Shown here one piece after another: positions 1 through 7,166 of a DNA stretch of 13,924 bases; position 1 is the first letter of the stretch, and each line of letters opens with the position of its first letter. The stretch is taken from NCBI GenBank assembly GCA_023426435.1, contig JAFAAS010000117.1:1-13924 (forward strand). The letters run 5' to 3'. The stretch is from Verrucomicrobiota bacterium. GTDB taxonomy: Bacteria; Verrucomicrobiota; Verrucomicrobiia; Opitutales; Opitutaceae. The notes under the pieces were generated by a model, which saw nothing but the letters and a program-made list of their open reading frames with translations, was not told where the DNA came from and did not search any database. The translations under genes and the position numbers were made by a program.

Positions 1-25
1 CTCCCCTCCTCACCTGTCCCATCCT

Positions 26-55
26 GCCCGGTCGCATTCGCGCCGGGCCTTTTTA
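26..55 (+). terminator. Rho-independent terminator of an upstream gene
   Basis: A GC-rich stem is formed by gcccgg (26-31) and ccgggc (43-48). It can be extended inside by cgc (33-35) with gcg (40-42), and is followed directly by cc and a run of five T (50-54). This is the classic intrinsic terminator layout on the plus strand. It probably ends a gene lying left of the window and isolates the pyrophosphatase gene from upstream transcription. Confidence 0.85.
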
Positions 56-101
56 TTGCTCTTCCCCTGCCGCTTCCACTTTCCCAATCTCGCCGACCCG
101 C

Positions 102-1844
102 ATGACGCCCGTCGCCACGCCTTCCGCCGCTCCCACTTACGTAATCGGACACAAGAATCCCGATGCCGACTCCATCTGCTCGGCCATCGCCTACGCCACC
201 TTCAAGGAAGCACGGGGTGAACGCGGCTACATCGCCGCCCGCTGCGGCAACTCCAACGTCCGCATCGACACCATCCTCTCCCGCTTCCGCCAACCGCTGC
301 CGCTCTACCTCAGCGATGTCAGCCCTCGCGTCCGCGACCTCATGGTCAAAGACGTCATCGCCCTCAACGAAAACGCCACCTGCGCCGAAGCCCTCGCCGT
401 CTTCGATCGCCACGATATCCGCGTCGTCCCCGTCACTTCCGACAACCGCGAAATCGTCGGCACCATCTCCCTCTCCACCCTCGGCGGCGTTTTCATCCCG
501 CGCCTCAGCGAGCCCCGCCTCCTCCGCCTCGTCCGCACTTCGCTCGCCAACATCACCCGCACCCTCGAGGGCCGCGCTCTCCATCTCGTCGACGAATCCT
601 CGATCCAGGAACTTTACGTCCGCCTCGGCACCATGGACATCAGCTCCTTCTGGAGCATCTCCATCCGCGAAAACATCCCGGCCGCCCAGTCCATCATCAT
701 CGTCGGCGACCGCGCCGACATCCAGCAGCGCGCCATCGAAATCGGCGTTCGCGCCCTCGTCATCACGAGCAACATCGACCTCGACCCCAACATCCTCGCC
801 CTCGCGCGCGAAAAAGGCACCAGCATCATCATCAGCCCCTACGACTCCGCCACCACGTCGTGGATCGTTCGCACCGCGTCCACGCTCGAACGGGTCGTCG
901 ACACCGAATTTGCCACGATCGATGCCGACACCCGCATCGCCGAGGTCCGCAAAAAATTCTCCGCCAACCAACCGCACGCGCTCCTCGTCACCACCGACGA
1001 CGGCAAGCTCGAGGGGATTCTCACCAAAACCGACCTTCTCCGCCCCACCCAAACCCGTCTCGTGCTCGTCGACCACAACGAGATGTCCCAAGCCGTCACC
1101 GGCGCCGAGGAGGTTACAATCTCCGAAATCATCGACCACCACCGCCTCGGCGCCATCAACACCCAGCAGCCGATCCTCTTCATCAACGAACCCGTCGGCT
1201 CCACCTGCACCATCATCGCCGACCTCTTCCGCCGCGAAAACATCCTCCCGTCGCCCGAGATCGCCGGCATCATGATGTCCGGCCTCATCTCCGACACGCT
1301 CCACCTCAACGGCCCCACCACCACGCGCAAAGACGCCATCATGCTCGCGTGGCTCGCCGAAATCGCCGGCGTCAACTCCAAGAAACTCGCCGACGAAATC
1401 TTCAACTCCGGCTCCGTCATCCTCGCCAACTCGCCCGAGTCCGTCGTCCGCTCCGACTACAAAATCTACGAAGAGGAAGGCATCCGCTTCTCCGTCTCCC
1501 AAGTCGAGGAACTCGGCTTCGGCAACTTCTGGCAAAACGCCAAACCCATCGCCACCGCCCTCCAAGGCCTCCGCGACGAAGAACGCCTCGCTTTCGCCGC
1601 CCTCCTCGTCACCGACATCAACACGCAAAACTCGCTCCTCCTCGTCAAAGGCGACGCCGGCTTCATCGATCGCATCTCCTACGCCCATGTCGAACAGGAC
1701 GAAATCTTCGACCTCCCCGGCGTCGTCAGCCGCAAGAAGCAGCTCATCCCCTATCTCACCAGCGTCCTGAAAGAAATGGCCGCCGACGGCACCCTCCCGT
1801 CCGCCCCCGCCTCCCAACCTCCCTTCCGCAAAAAGCGCAAATAG
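102..1844 (+). CDS. ppaC: Manganese-dependent (family II) inorganic pyrophosphatase with CBS and DRTGG regulatory domains
   Basis: Cytoplasmic enzyme that hydrolyses PPi to two phosphates, pulling biosynthetic reactions such as tRNA charging forward. The 580-residue protein has the split DHH fold. Residues 16-24 read GHKNPDADS, with likely metal ligands H17, D21 and D23. A regulatory insert follows: CBS1 (about 77-130), a DRTGG-type region (about 140-252) and CBS2 (about 264-315). The DHH domain then resumes with VDHNE (D324), IIDHH (345-347) and SDT (D398). The C-terminal DHHA2 domain carries the substrate-binding SRKKQ motif (543-547). In this family, CBS-PPases are inhibited by AMP/ADP and activated by ATP or, in the DRTGG-containing type, by diadenosine polyphosphates. 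The length fits CBS-DRTGG-CBS enzymes (about 550 aa). The ATG at 102 lies just before the conserved N-terminal strand; no clear Shine-Dalgarno is visible. The C-terminus ends in a basic tail (RKKRK). The gene symbol is by family analogy. Confidence 0.93.
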   Translation: MTPVATPSAAPTYVIGHKNPDADSICSAIAYATFKEARGERGYIAARCGNSNVRIDTILSRFRQPLPLYLSDVSPRVRDLMVKDVIALNENATCAEALAVFDRHDIRVVPVTSDNREIVGTISLSTLGGVFIPRLSEPRLLRLVRTSLANITRTLEGRALHLVDESSIQELYVRLGTMDISSFWSISIRENIPAAQSIIIVGDRADIQQRAIEIGVRALVITSNIDLDPNILALAREKGTSIIISPYDSATTSWIVRTASTLERVVDTEFATIDADTRIAEVRKKFSANQPHALLVTTDDGKLEGILTKTDLLRPTQTRLVLVDHNEMSQAVTGAEEVTISEIIDHHRLGAINTQQPILFINEPVGSTCTIIADLFRRENILPSPEIAGIMMSGLISDTLHLNGPTTTRKDAIMLAWLAEIAGVNSKKLADEIFNSGSVILANSPESVVRSDYKIYEEEGIRFSVSQVEELGFGNFWQNAKPIATALQGLRDEERLAFAALLVTDINTQNSLLLVKGDAGFIDRISYAHVEQDEIFDLPGVVSRKKQLIPYLTSVLKEMAADGTLPSAPASQPPFRKKRK

Positions 1845-1860
1845 GTGGAACCCGACAGCC

Positions 1861-1893
1861 TGCCCCGACCTGTCGGGGTCCCCGTCGGGTTGA
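1861..1893. repeat. Palindromic mini-repeat, intergenic copy
   Basis: ccccgac (1863-1869) and gtcgggg (1872-1878) form a 7-bp stem, followed by a second half-copy cgtcgggttga (1883-1893). The core tgccccga...tgtcggg...gtcgggttga recurs, slightly shortened, inside the yceH-like gene at about 4404-4424. The copy lies in the 146-bp gap between the pyrophosphatase gene and glnS. It could weaken read-through as a hairpin, but no T-run follows. Confidence 0.6.
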
Positions 1894-1910
1894 ACGCGCC
1901 GCTCCCGTCC

Positions 1911-1931
1911 TTCGCGCCCCTCGCGCGCGAA
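1911..1931. repeat. Inverted repeat upstream of glnS
   Basis: ttcgcgc (1911-1917) is complementary to gcgcgaa (1925-1931), giving a 7-bp stem with a 7-nt loop, 60-80 nt before the glnS start. A related palindrome, ttcgcgcgaa, stands at 4597-4606 in the other intergenic gap. It may be a transcript-end or leader structure, or another dispersed element. No promoter is evident in this gap. Confidence 0.4.
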
Positions 1932-1990
1932 AACCAATCGTTGCGCCCACCCGCGCCGCGTTACACCGTCACCGTTCACTCTCATCGATC

Positions 1991-3823
1991 ATGTCCGCCG
2001 ACGCCGCGCCCAACGCTCCTTCCGCCACTCCCCCTCCCAGCGATTTCATTCGTGACATCGTTGCCGCCCACGTCGCCGAACAACGCTACCCCAAGATCGT
2101 CACGCGCTTCCCCCCCGAGCCCAACGGCTACCTCCACATCGGCCACGCCAAATCCATCTGCCTCAACTTCGGCATCGCCCGCGAAAACAACGGCCAGTGC
2201 AACCTCCGCATGGACGACACCAACCCGACGAAGGAAGACGTCGAGTATGTCGAATCCATCACCCACGACGTCCACTGGCTGATCGACGGCTGGGCCGATC
2301 ACACCCTCGGCTTCAAACCCAAAGGCGCCACGCCCACCAAGCAACTCGTCAACGGCCGCGAGGACTACCACCTCGCCCCCATCCCCCGCTCAAATCTCAA
2401 ATCCGAGATTTCAAATGCCGCGAACGCAGCCCTGGCCGAACCCTTCCACGCCAGCGACTACTTCGAACAACTCTACAGCTACGCGCTCGAACTGATCCGT
2501 CGCGGCAAAGCCTACGTCGACGATCTCAACCCCGAAGAAACCGACGCCTACCGCGGCGCTCCCGACAAACCCGGCCGCGACTCCCCGTTCCGCACGCGTT
2601 CCGTCGAGGAAAACCTCGATCTCTTCCAACGCATGCGCGCCGGCGAATTCCCCAACGGCGCCCGCTCCCTCCGCGCCAAAATCGACATGGCGTCGCCCAA
2701 CATCTGGCTGCGCGACCCGCTCCTCTACCGCATCCGCCACACGCCGCACCACCACGCCGGCGACAAATGGTGCATCTACCCGCTCTACGATTTCGCCCAC
2801 TGCCTCTCCGACTACATCGAGGGCATCACCCACTCCATCTGCACGCTCGAATTCGAAGTCCATCGCCCGCTCTACGACTGGATCCTCGAATCCCTCGACC
2901 TCCCGCGCCCGCTCCCGCGCCAATACGAATTCGCGAAACTCATCCCCACCTACATGATCGTCTCGAAACGTCGGCTCATCCAGCTGGTCAACGAGAAGGT
3001 CGTCGCGGGTTGGGACGACCCCCGCCTGCCCACGCTCTCCGGCCTCCGCCGTCGCGGCATCCCCGCCAGCGCCCTGCGCAAATTCGTCATGAGCCTCGGC
3101 GTCACGAAATACGAGAGCTCCACCGACATCGCCCTCTTCGAACACGCCATCCGCGAGGATCTCAACGCCACCTCCGCCCGTCGTCTCGCCGTCCTCAAAC
3201 CGATCAAGGTCGTCCTCACCAACATCCCCGCCGGCGAAACGATCGAGTGCGACGCCACGAATAACCCCCAGGACCCCAACCCCACCACGCGCAAGGTCGC
3301 CCTCACCCGCGAGGTCTTCATCGAATCCGACGACTTCGCCGAAATCCCCCCGCCGAAATACTTCCGCCTCAAACCCGGCGGCGAGGTCCGCCTCAAATAC
3401 GCCTGCATCATCAAACTCGACGAAATCGTCAAAGACGCCACCGGCGCCCTCGTCGAACTCCGCTGCACCGCCGACCTCTCCACCCGCGCCGGCGAGCCCA
3501 ACGCCACCCGCAAGGTCAAGGGCACCATCCACTGGGTCAGCGCGACCAACTGCATCGACGCCGAGGTCCGCCTCTACGACCGCCTCTTCACCGTCCCCGA
3601 ACCCGGCGCGACCGAAAACTTCCTCCAGCACGTCAACCCGAACTCCCTCGAGATCGTCACCGCGAAACTCGAGCCCTCCCTCGCCACCGCGCAGCCCACC
3701 GACCGCTTCCAATTCGAACGCCTCGGCTACTTCGCCTTGGACTCCGACTCTCAACTCTCCTCCCCCAACTCCAAGCTCATCTTCAACCGCATCATCACGC
3801 TCAAAGACACCTGGTCGAAGTAG
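1991..3823 (+). CDS. glnS: Glutaminyl-tRNA synthetase
   Basis: Class I aminoacyl-tRNA synthetase that charges tRNA-Gln with glutamine in the cytoplasm. The 610-residue product closely follows E. coli GlnRS from memory. Landmarks are FPPEPNGYLHIGHAKSICLN with the HIGH motif at 49-52, CNLRMDDTNP (70-79), RSVEENL (203-209), LRAKIDMASP (227-236), KWCIYPLYDFAHC (259-271), EGITHSICTLEF (277-288), the KMSKS-equivalent VSKR (324-327), GWDDPR (340-345) and the beta-barrel anticodon-binding half (about 400-610). It is about 55 residues longer than the E. coli enzyme. Most of the excess is an insertion of about 46 residues (about 102-151) between DVHWLIDGW and ASDYF, which contains a palindromic mini-repeat. 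The ATG at 1991 precedes an A/P-rich leader and the conserved core. The open frame runs upstream to 860, but that part is an R/P/H-rich shadow of the pyrophosphatase gene. A GlnRS implies direct charging rather than reliance only on the GatCAB transamidation route. Confidence 0.97.
   Translation: MSADAAPNAPSATPPPSDFIRDIVAAHVAEQRYPKIVTRFPPEPNGYLHIGHAKSICLNFGIARENNGQCNLRMDDTNPTKEDVEYVESITHDVHWLIDGWADHTLGFKPKGATPTKQLVNGREDYHLAPIPRSNLKSEISNAANAALAEPFHASDYFEQLYSYALELIRRGKAYVDDLNPEETDAYRGAPDKPGRDSPFRTRSVEENLDLFQRMRAGEFPNGARSLRAKIDMASPNIWLRDPLLYRIRHTPHHHAGDKWCIYPLYDFAHCLSDYIEGITHSICTLEFEVHRPLYDWILESLDLPRPLPRQYEFAKLIPTYMIVSKRRLIQLVNEKVVAGWDDPRLPTLSGLRRRGIPASALRKFVMSLGVTKYESSTDIALFEHAIREDLNATSARRLAVLKPIKVVLTNIPAGETIECDATNNPQDPNPTTRKVALTREVFIESDDFAEIPPPKYFRLKPGGEVRLKYACIIKLDEIVKDATGALVELRCTADLSTRAGEPNATRKVKGTIHWVSATNCIDAEVRLYDRLFTVPEPGATENFLQHVNPNSLEIVTAKLEPSLATAQPTDRFQFERLGYFALDSDSQLSSPNSKLIFNRIITLKDTWSK
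2390..2416. repeat. AT-rich palindromic mini-repeat inside glnS
   Basis: aaatctc (2392-2398) pairs with gagattt (2405-2411) around a 6-nt loop, and the hexamer tcaaat occurs three times (2390, 2397, 2411). The 27 bases are exactly nine in-frame codons (residues 134-142, SNLKSEISN) and are conspicuously A/T-rich within a GC-rich gene. The element lies inside the extra loop that the E. coli enzyme lacks, so it probably inserted in a tolerant surface region. Confidence 0.65.
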
Positions 3824-3833
3824 CGCCCCCTTC

Positions 3834-3860
3834 TGTCATTCTGAGCGAAGCGAAGAATCC
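3834..3860. repeat. Dispersed intergenic repeat of the 'ctgagcgaagcgaagaat' type
   Basis: The 60-bp gap between glnS and the yceH-like gene is largely taken up by a sequence with core ctgagcgaagcgaagaat (3841-3858). I recall near-identical strings scattered between genes in several unrelated bacterial phyla. That is memory, not a search. It contains the short direct repeat gcgaa/gcgaa. No function is known to me. Confidence 0.5.
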
Positions 3861-3883
3861 ACGCCTTCGAACACCAGCGATCC

Positions 3884-4564
3884 ATGGACTTTTCCCTCAC
3901 CCCTGAAGAACTCCGCGTCCTCGGCGCCCTCGTCGAGAAATCCATCGCCACCCCCGACAACTACCCGCTCTCCCTCAACGCCCTCGTCAACGCCTGCAAC
4001 CAGCTCACCGCGCGCGATCCCGTCGTCTCCTACGACGAATCCACCGTCACGCGCGCCCTCGACGGCCTTCGCGAAAAACGCCTCGCCACGCTCTATCACG
4101 GCGCCGATTCCCGCGTCGCCCGCTACAAGCACACGCTCCCCGACCGCTTCGTTCTCACGCCCGCCGAAGTCGCCGTTCTCTGCGTCCTGATGCTCCGCGG
4201 CCCCCAAACCGCCGGCGAACTCCGCACCCGCACCGAGCGTCTCTATCTTTTCGATACACTCGCCGAAACCGAGCAAACCCTCGACTCGCTCGTCACCTAC
4301 ACCCCCGAGCCCCTCGCGACCAAGCTCCCCCGCCAGCCCGGCACCAAAGAATCCCGCTTCGCCCAACTCCTTTCGCCTCCTTCTCCCGTAGCGGAAGGCA
4401 GCGTGCCCCGAGATGTCGGGTTGAGCCTTTCGCCCTCCCGCGTTTCGCCTCCGTCCACGCCCTCGCCGTCCACGCCCACTGACGCCGACCGCATCGCCCA
4501 ACTCGAACGCGACCTCGCCGCCCTCCGCGCCGAATTCGCCGAGTTCAAAAAACAGTTCGAGTAA
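3884..4564 (+). CDS. yceH: YceH-like DUF480 (UPF0502) winged-helix protein
   Basis: The 226-residue protein matches the E. coli YceH pattern along its length. The first winged-helix domain spans about 1-85, with LTPEELRVLGALVEKS (5-20), TPDNYPLSLNALVNACNQ (23-40), DPVVSYDE (45-52) and SRVARYKH (76-83). A second runs from about 88 to 165, with LTPAEVAVLCVLMLRGPQT (91-109), GELRTRTERLY (111-121) and the tandem-proline region ending in KESRFAQL. After a P/S-rich linker (about 164-200) comes a short C-terminal coiled coil (DRIAQLERDLAALRAEFAEF, 202-221). The fold suggests DNA or nucleic-acid binding, but the family's function is not established. The linker is longer than in E. coli YceH and contains a mini-repeat (4388-4432). 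The gene starts 60 bp after glnS, so co-transcription is possible; it ends before a convergent hairpin. Confidence 0.9.
   Translation: MDFSLTPEELRVLGALVEKSIATPDNYPLSLNALVNACNQLTARDPVVSYDESTVTRALDGLREKRLATLYHGADSRVARYKHTLPDRFVLTPAEVAVLCVLMLRGPQTAGELRTRTERLYLFDTLAETEQTLDSLVTYTPEPLATKLPRQPGTKESRFAQLLSPPSPVAEGSVPRDVGLSLSPSRVSPPSTPSPSTPTDADRIAQLERDLAALRAEFAEFKKQFE
4388..4432. repeat. Palindromic mini-repeat inside the yceH-like gene
   Basis: cccga (4407-4411) pairs with tcggg (4416-4420). The segment gtgccccgagatgtcgggtt (4403-4422) resembles the intergenic element at 1861-1893. It is read in frame as VAEGSVPRDVGLSLS (residues 169-183), within the flexible linker between the second winged helix and the coiled coil. 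An intergenic-type element being translated in a tolerant linker supports insertion rather than shared ancestry of the protein sequence. Confidence 0.6.
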
Positions 4565-4570
4565 CCTCCC

Positions 4571-4594
4571 TGTAGGAGCCCGCTCGCGGGCGAT
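4571..4594. repeat. REP-like palindrome after the yceH-like gene
   Basis: tgtaggag is followed by the inverted repeat gcccgc (4578-4583) and gcgggc (4586-4591), then gat. The pattern is similar in style to bacterial REP elements that start with tgtaggagc. It sits 6 bp after the stop codon, before the convergent hairpin, and may protect the 3' end of the mRNA. Confidence 0.5.
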
Positions 4595-4603
4595 CCTTCG
4601 CGC

Positions 4604-4632
4604 GAAAGTGTCATATTATGTATGACACTTTC
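4604..4632. terminator. Bidirectional hairpin between convergent genes
   Basis: gaaagtgtcata (4604-4615) and tatgacactttc (4621-4632) form a perfect 12-bp stem around ttatg. It lies 39 bp after the plus-strand yceH-like stop and 8 bp beyond the minus-strand GH78 stop, where a shared terminator would be expected. Only a short pyrimidine stretch (ctttc) ends the stem on either strand, and no long T-run follows, so it may act as an mRNA end-stabiliser as much as an intrinsic terminator. Confidence 0.6.
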
Positions 4633-4640
4633 CAACCTCC

Positions 4641-7019
4641 TCACTCCAGCCGCACCGCTTGCTCGCCTCCGCGCAACGCCACGCGTTTCCCCTTCCACAC
4701 CAACTCTCCCGTCACCCCCGCCGGCAGCGCGACGCTCCCCTCGACCCCCGCCCCGTTTCGTTTCAACTCCACGCGCACCTCCCCGCGCGGATGCGGCACC
4801 ACCGCCGCCACTTGATTCAATTCCCCGAGATGCGGCTCCACCCGCACCTCCGCAAATCCCGCCGCGCTCGGCTCCACGCCCGCCACCGTCGCGAGAAATT
4901 CATACACCGGCGACGCGCTCCACGCATGACAATCCGACCGCGTCGGATCCAACTTCTCCGCGAAGGTCGTCAATCCATTCGCCAGCATCTGCCGCCACGG
5001 CCCGAGCCGCGCCAGATACTCGTCGCCCAACCCCGCCCGCTTCATCGCGCGCAGCACATAGAATTCGAAATACGTCGACGCCTGCGCGATCGCGCGATCG
5101 TCCGCCACGCGCTTCATCAAATCCGTCGCCCGCTCGCCTTCGATCGCGCCCGACAACACCGCGAACGTATTCGCATGCTGGCTGAAGGTCCGCTTCTCCG
5201 GCGTATCCGCAATCATCCTACGTTCCTCATCCCAGCACTTCTCGACGACCGCGCGCTTCAACGCCGCCGCTCGCGCCGCATACTTTTCCGCCTTCGCCTC
5301 ATCCCCAAACGCCCGCCACAACTCCGCCGCGCGTCCCAGCGTTCCCGCCAGCTGCAGCGTCACCACCGCCGATCCGCCTTCGCTCACTCCCGGCGGTTCC
5401 CCCCCGCGTCCTTTCGTGCGATTCCACTTCCAGTCGTCCACCCAGTCCACAAACGACCAATACTTCAACGGCCCCAATAGCCCCGTCCCCTCGTCGATCC
5501 GCCGCTCGAACCAGCCCAACACCGCATCCACCCCCGTCAGCTTCTCGCGCACAAACGCGTCGTCCGCCCGGTGCATCCAGTAGTCGTGCACCATGTCTAC
5601 CCAATAGAGCGAAAACGTGTTGATCACCTGCGGCACCACCGACGGATATCGGCTTTGCGTCAGCCCTTCCGCGATCCGCGACCGGTCATACTGCTCGATC
5701 GCATTCCGCATCAACCGGTCGTCGCCGCTCACATACAGCGAAATCAACGCCTGTATCCGCGTATCCCCGACATACTGCAGCTGCTCGTAATACGGACAAT
5801 CCACATACGTCTCGAACGCGCACAACCGCGCCGTCCGCCAGCCCACCTCCCAGATCTTCTGCAACGAGGCGTCGTCGCTCGCGAAGCTCCCGCGCTCCTC
5901 AAACGGATACCCCGTAAACCCGCTCAGAAATTCCACCACGTGCAGCGGTTCGTCCGCCGTCTCCACCTCCAGCTGCACATACCGATACGTGCGATAATCC
6001 AGCGCCCCAAACTCCCGCCGCTCTCCGCCGTCCGTCACGAATTCATCCACCACGCCTTCAATCCTCCGCCCGTCGACCTCATCGCGATTTCCTTTTTCGC
6101 CTTTCTCGTCCACGAGCGCCTCCGCATACGTCACCCGCACGCGACTCGCCTTTCCCCCGCTCAACACCAGTCGCGGAAACGCATTCGTCTCCACCCCGTT
6201 GTCGAGCAGCACCGTCGCCCGGCTCCGCGCCGGCACCACAAATCCGTCGCCTTTCTCCTCCACTCCCGCGCCTTCCACCCGCCTCGTTTGCGCGAACAGC
6301 GTCTCGCGCTCCTCCATCATCGGAATCGTCCGCGGACTCAGCCAGTGATTCATGTCCGCGCCCCATCCATACGGCGTCCCTCGCTGCAACTGTTTCGCTC
6401 CGCTCCATCCACTCGCATCGAAATCCCCTCCTGCCCAACCCCACGGCTGCTTCGCTCCGTCCACGCGATTTCCGGGACCGATCACGATATACGTGTCCAA
6501 CTCGACCGGCACCGGCGACCACGACTCGTCCCGCGCCACACGCCACGCCGCTCCCGTGTTCACCGCGCTCTCCGCCTCCGTGTCGCCTTGCAACAGAAAA
6601 CCCGTCCGCACGCTTTCGATCGAATACGAGGGATGTTCGCCATAACTCCAAACGCGCGCCGCAATCACATTCTTCCCCGGCTTCAACCAACGCGCGAGAT
6701 CCACCGTCTCGTAATGCCACACCCAGCGATCGCTCCGCTGCGGCCCAAAGCTCACCGACTCGCCATTCACGAACAGCCGGTAACGCGCATCCGCCGTCAC
6801 GTGCACCACGAACTTGTCCGGCGTCGCGCCGAGCTCGATCTCCTGCCGAAACAGATAAACGCCAAACTCGTTCCTCGGCGCATCCGGATGCGTGACCCAT
6901 CGCGCCGTCCACGGCGCGCTCAACCACCGTTCCGCCACCGCCGGCCCCGGCGCCACGCCTGTAGCCAGAATTTCACTACCGAAAACGACGCACGAGAGCA
7001 CAAGGAGTAGAAAGCGCAT
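4641..7019 (-). CDS. Exported GH78-family alpha-L-rhamnosidase-like glycoside hydrolase
   Basis: Probable extracytoplasmic enzyme releasing terminal alpha-L-rhamnose from glycans or glycosides. The 792-residue product begins with a hydrophobic signal segment (MRFLLLVLSCVVFG). N-terminal beta-sandwich domains follow (about 35-370); a carbohydrate-binding-like module contains YRLFVNGESVSFGPQRSD (80-97). The (alpha/alpha)6 catalytic domain spans about 375-710, and a C-terminal beta domain ends the protein. DCPYYEQLQYVGDTR (407-421) corresponds to the GH78 acid motif, with E412 the likely general acid and D407/D419 supporting. WSFVDW (521-526) and TTFAEKLDPTRSDCHAWSAS (684-703) supply the likely base E688 and the conserved H698. 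The ATG at 7017-7019 is followed at once by the signal peptide; no strong ribosome site is seen. It lies 147 bp downstream of the GH65-like gene on the same strand and is probably co-transcribed with it. Substrate and linkage cannot be read from the sequence. Confidence 0.85.
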   Translation of the reverse strand: MRFLLLVLSCVVFGSEILATGVAPGPAVAERWLSAPWTARWVTHPDAPRNEFGVYLFRQEIELGATPDKFVVHVTADARYRLFVNGESVSFGPQRSDRWVWHYETVDLARWLKPGKNVIAARVWSYGEHPSYSIESVRTGFLLQGDTEAESAVNTGAAWRVARDESWSPVPVELDTYIVIGPGNRVDGAKQPWGWAGGDFDASGWSGAKQLQRGTPYGWGADMNHWLSPRTIPMMEERETLFAQTRRVEGAGVEEKGDGFVVPARSRATVLLDNGVETNAFPRLVLSGGKASRVRVTYAEALVDEKGEKGNRDEVDGRRIEGVVDEFVTDGGERREFGALDYRTYRYVQLEVETADEPLHVVEFLSGFTGYPFEERGSFASDDASLQKIWEVGWRTARLCAFETYVDCPYYEQLQYVGDTRIQALISLYVSGDDRLMRNAIEQYDRSRIAEGLTQSRYPSVVPQVINTFSLYWVDMVHDYWMHRADDAFVREKLTGVDAVLGWFERRIDEGTGLLGPLKYWSFVDWVDDWKWNRTKGRGGEPPGVSEGGSAVVTLQLAGTLGRAAELWRAFGDEAKAEKYAARAAALKRAVVEKCWDEERRMIADTPEKRTFSQHANTFAVLSGAIEGERATDLMKRVADDRAIAQASTYFEFYVLRAMKRAGLGDEYLARLGPWRQMLANGLTTFAEKLDPTRSDCHAWSASPVYEFLATVAGVEPSAAGFAEVRVEPHLGELNQVAAVVPHPRGEVRVELKRNGAGVEGSVALPAGVTGELVWKGKRVALRGGEQAVRLE

Positions 7020-7166
7020 GAGCAGGGCGTCGAATCTGCAGCACCTGCCCTCGCTGACAAGTCACAGCCCGTTCGATCCCGTTCTTCTCCTTCCTTGGCG
7101 AACGCCGCTCCGCCGACGCCGCCTCAGTTCTCGTTTTCAGTTACCTCGCTCACCCACCGCGCTCTT

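Noticed and set aside
860..1990. Upstream in-frame extension of glnS
   Set aside because: It would add 377 R/P/H-rich residues lying entirely in or after the pyrophosphatase gene. GlnRS homology begins only after 1991.
2411..3754. A 447-residue antisense open frame across glnS
   Set aside because: It has the same V/E/G/D-rich shadow composition, and glnS on the plus strand matches GlnRS throughout.
4641..4700. GH78 protein as a lipoprotein (LSC near the N-terminus)
   Set aside because: The cysteine at residue 10 leaves too short a signal sequence, and the -2 residue is a poor lipobox match. An ordinary signal peptide is more likely.
5087..5100. A 14-bp perfect palindrome cgatcgcgcgatcg inside the GH78 gene
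   Set aside because: It is explained by ordinary codons for DDRAIAQA-type sequence in a GC-rich genome. No second copy or regulatory context was seen.
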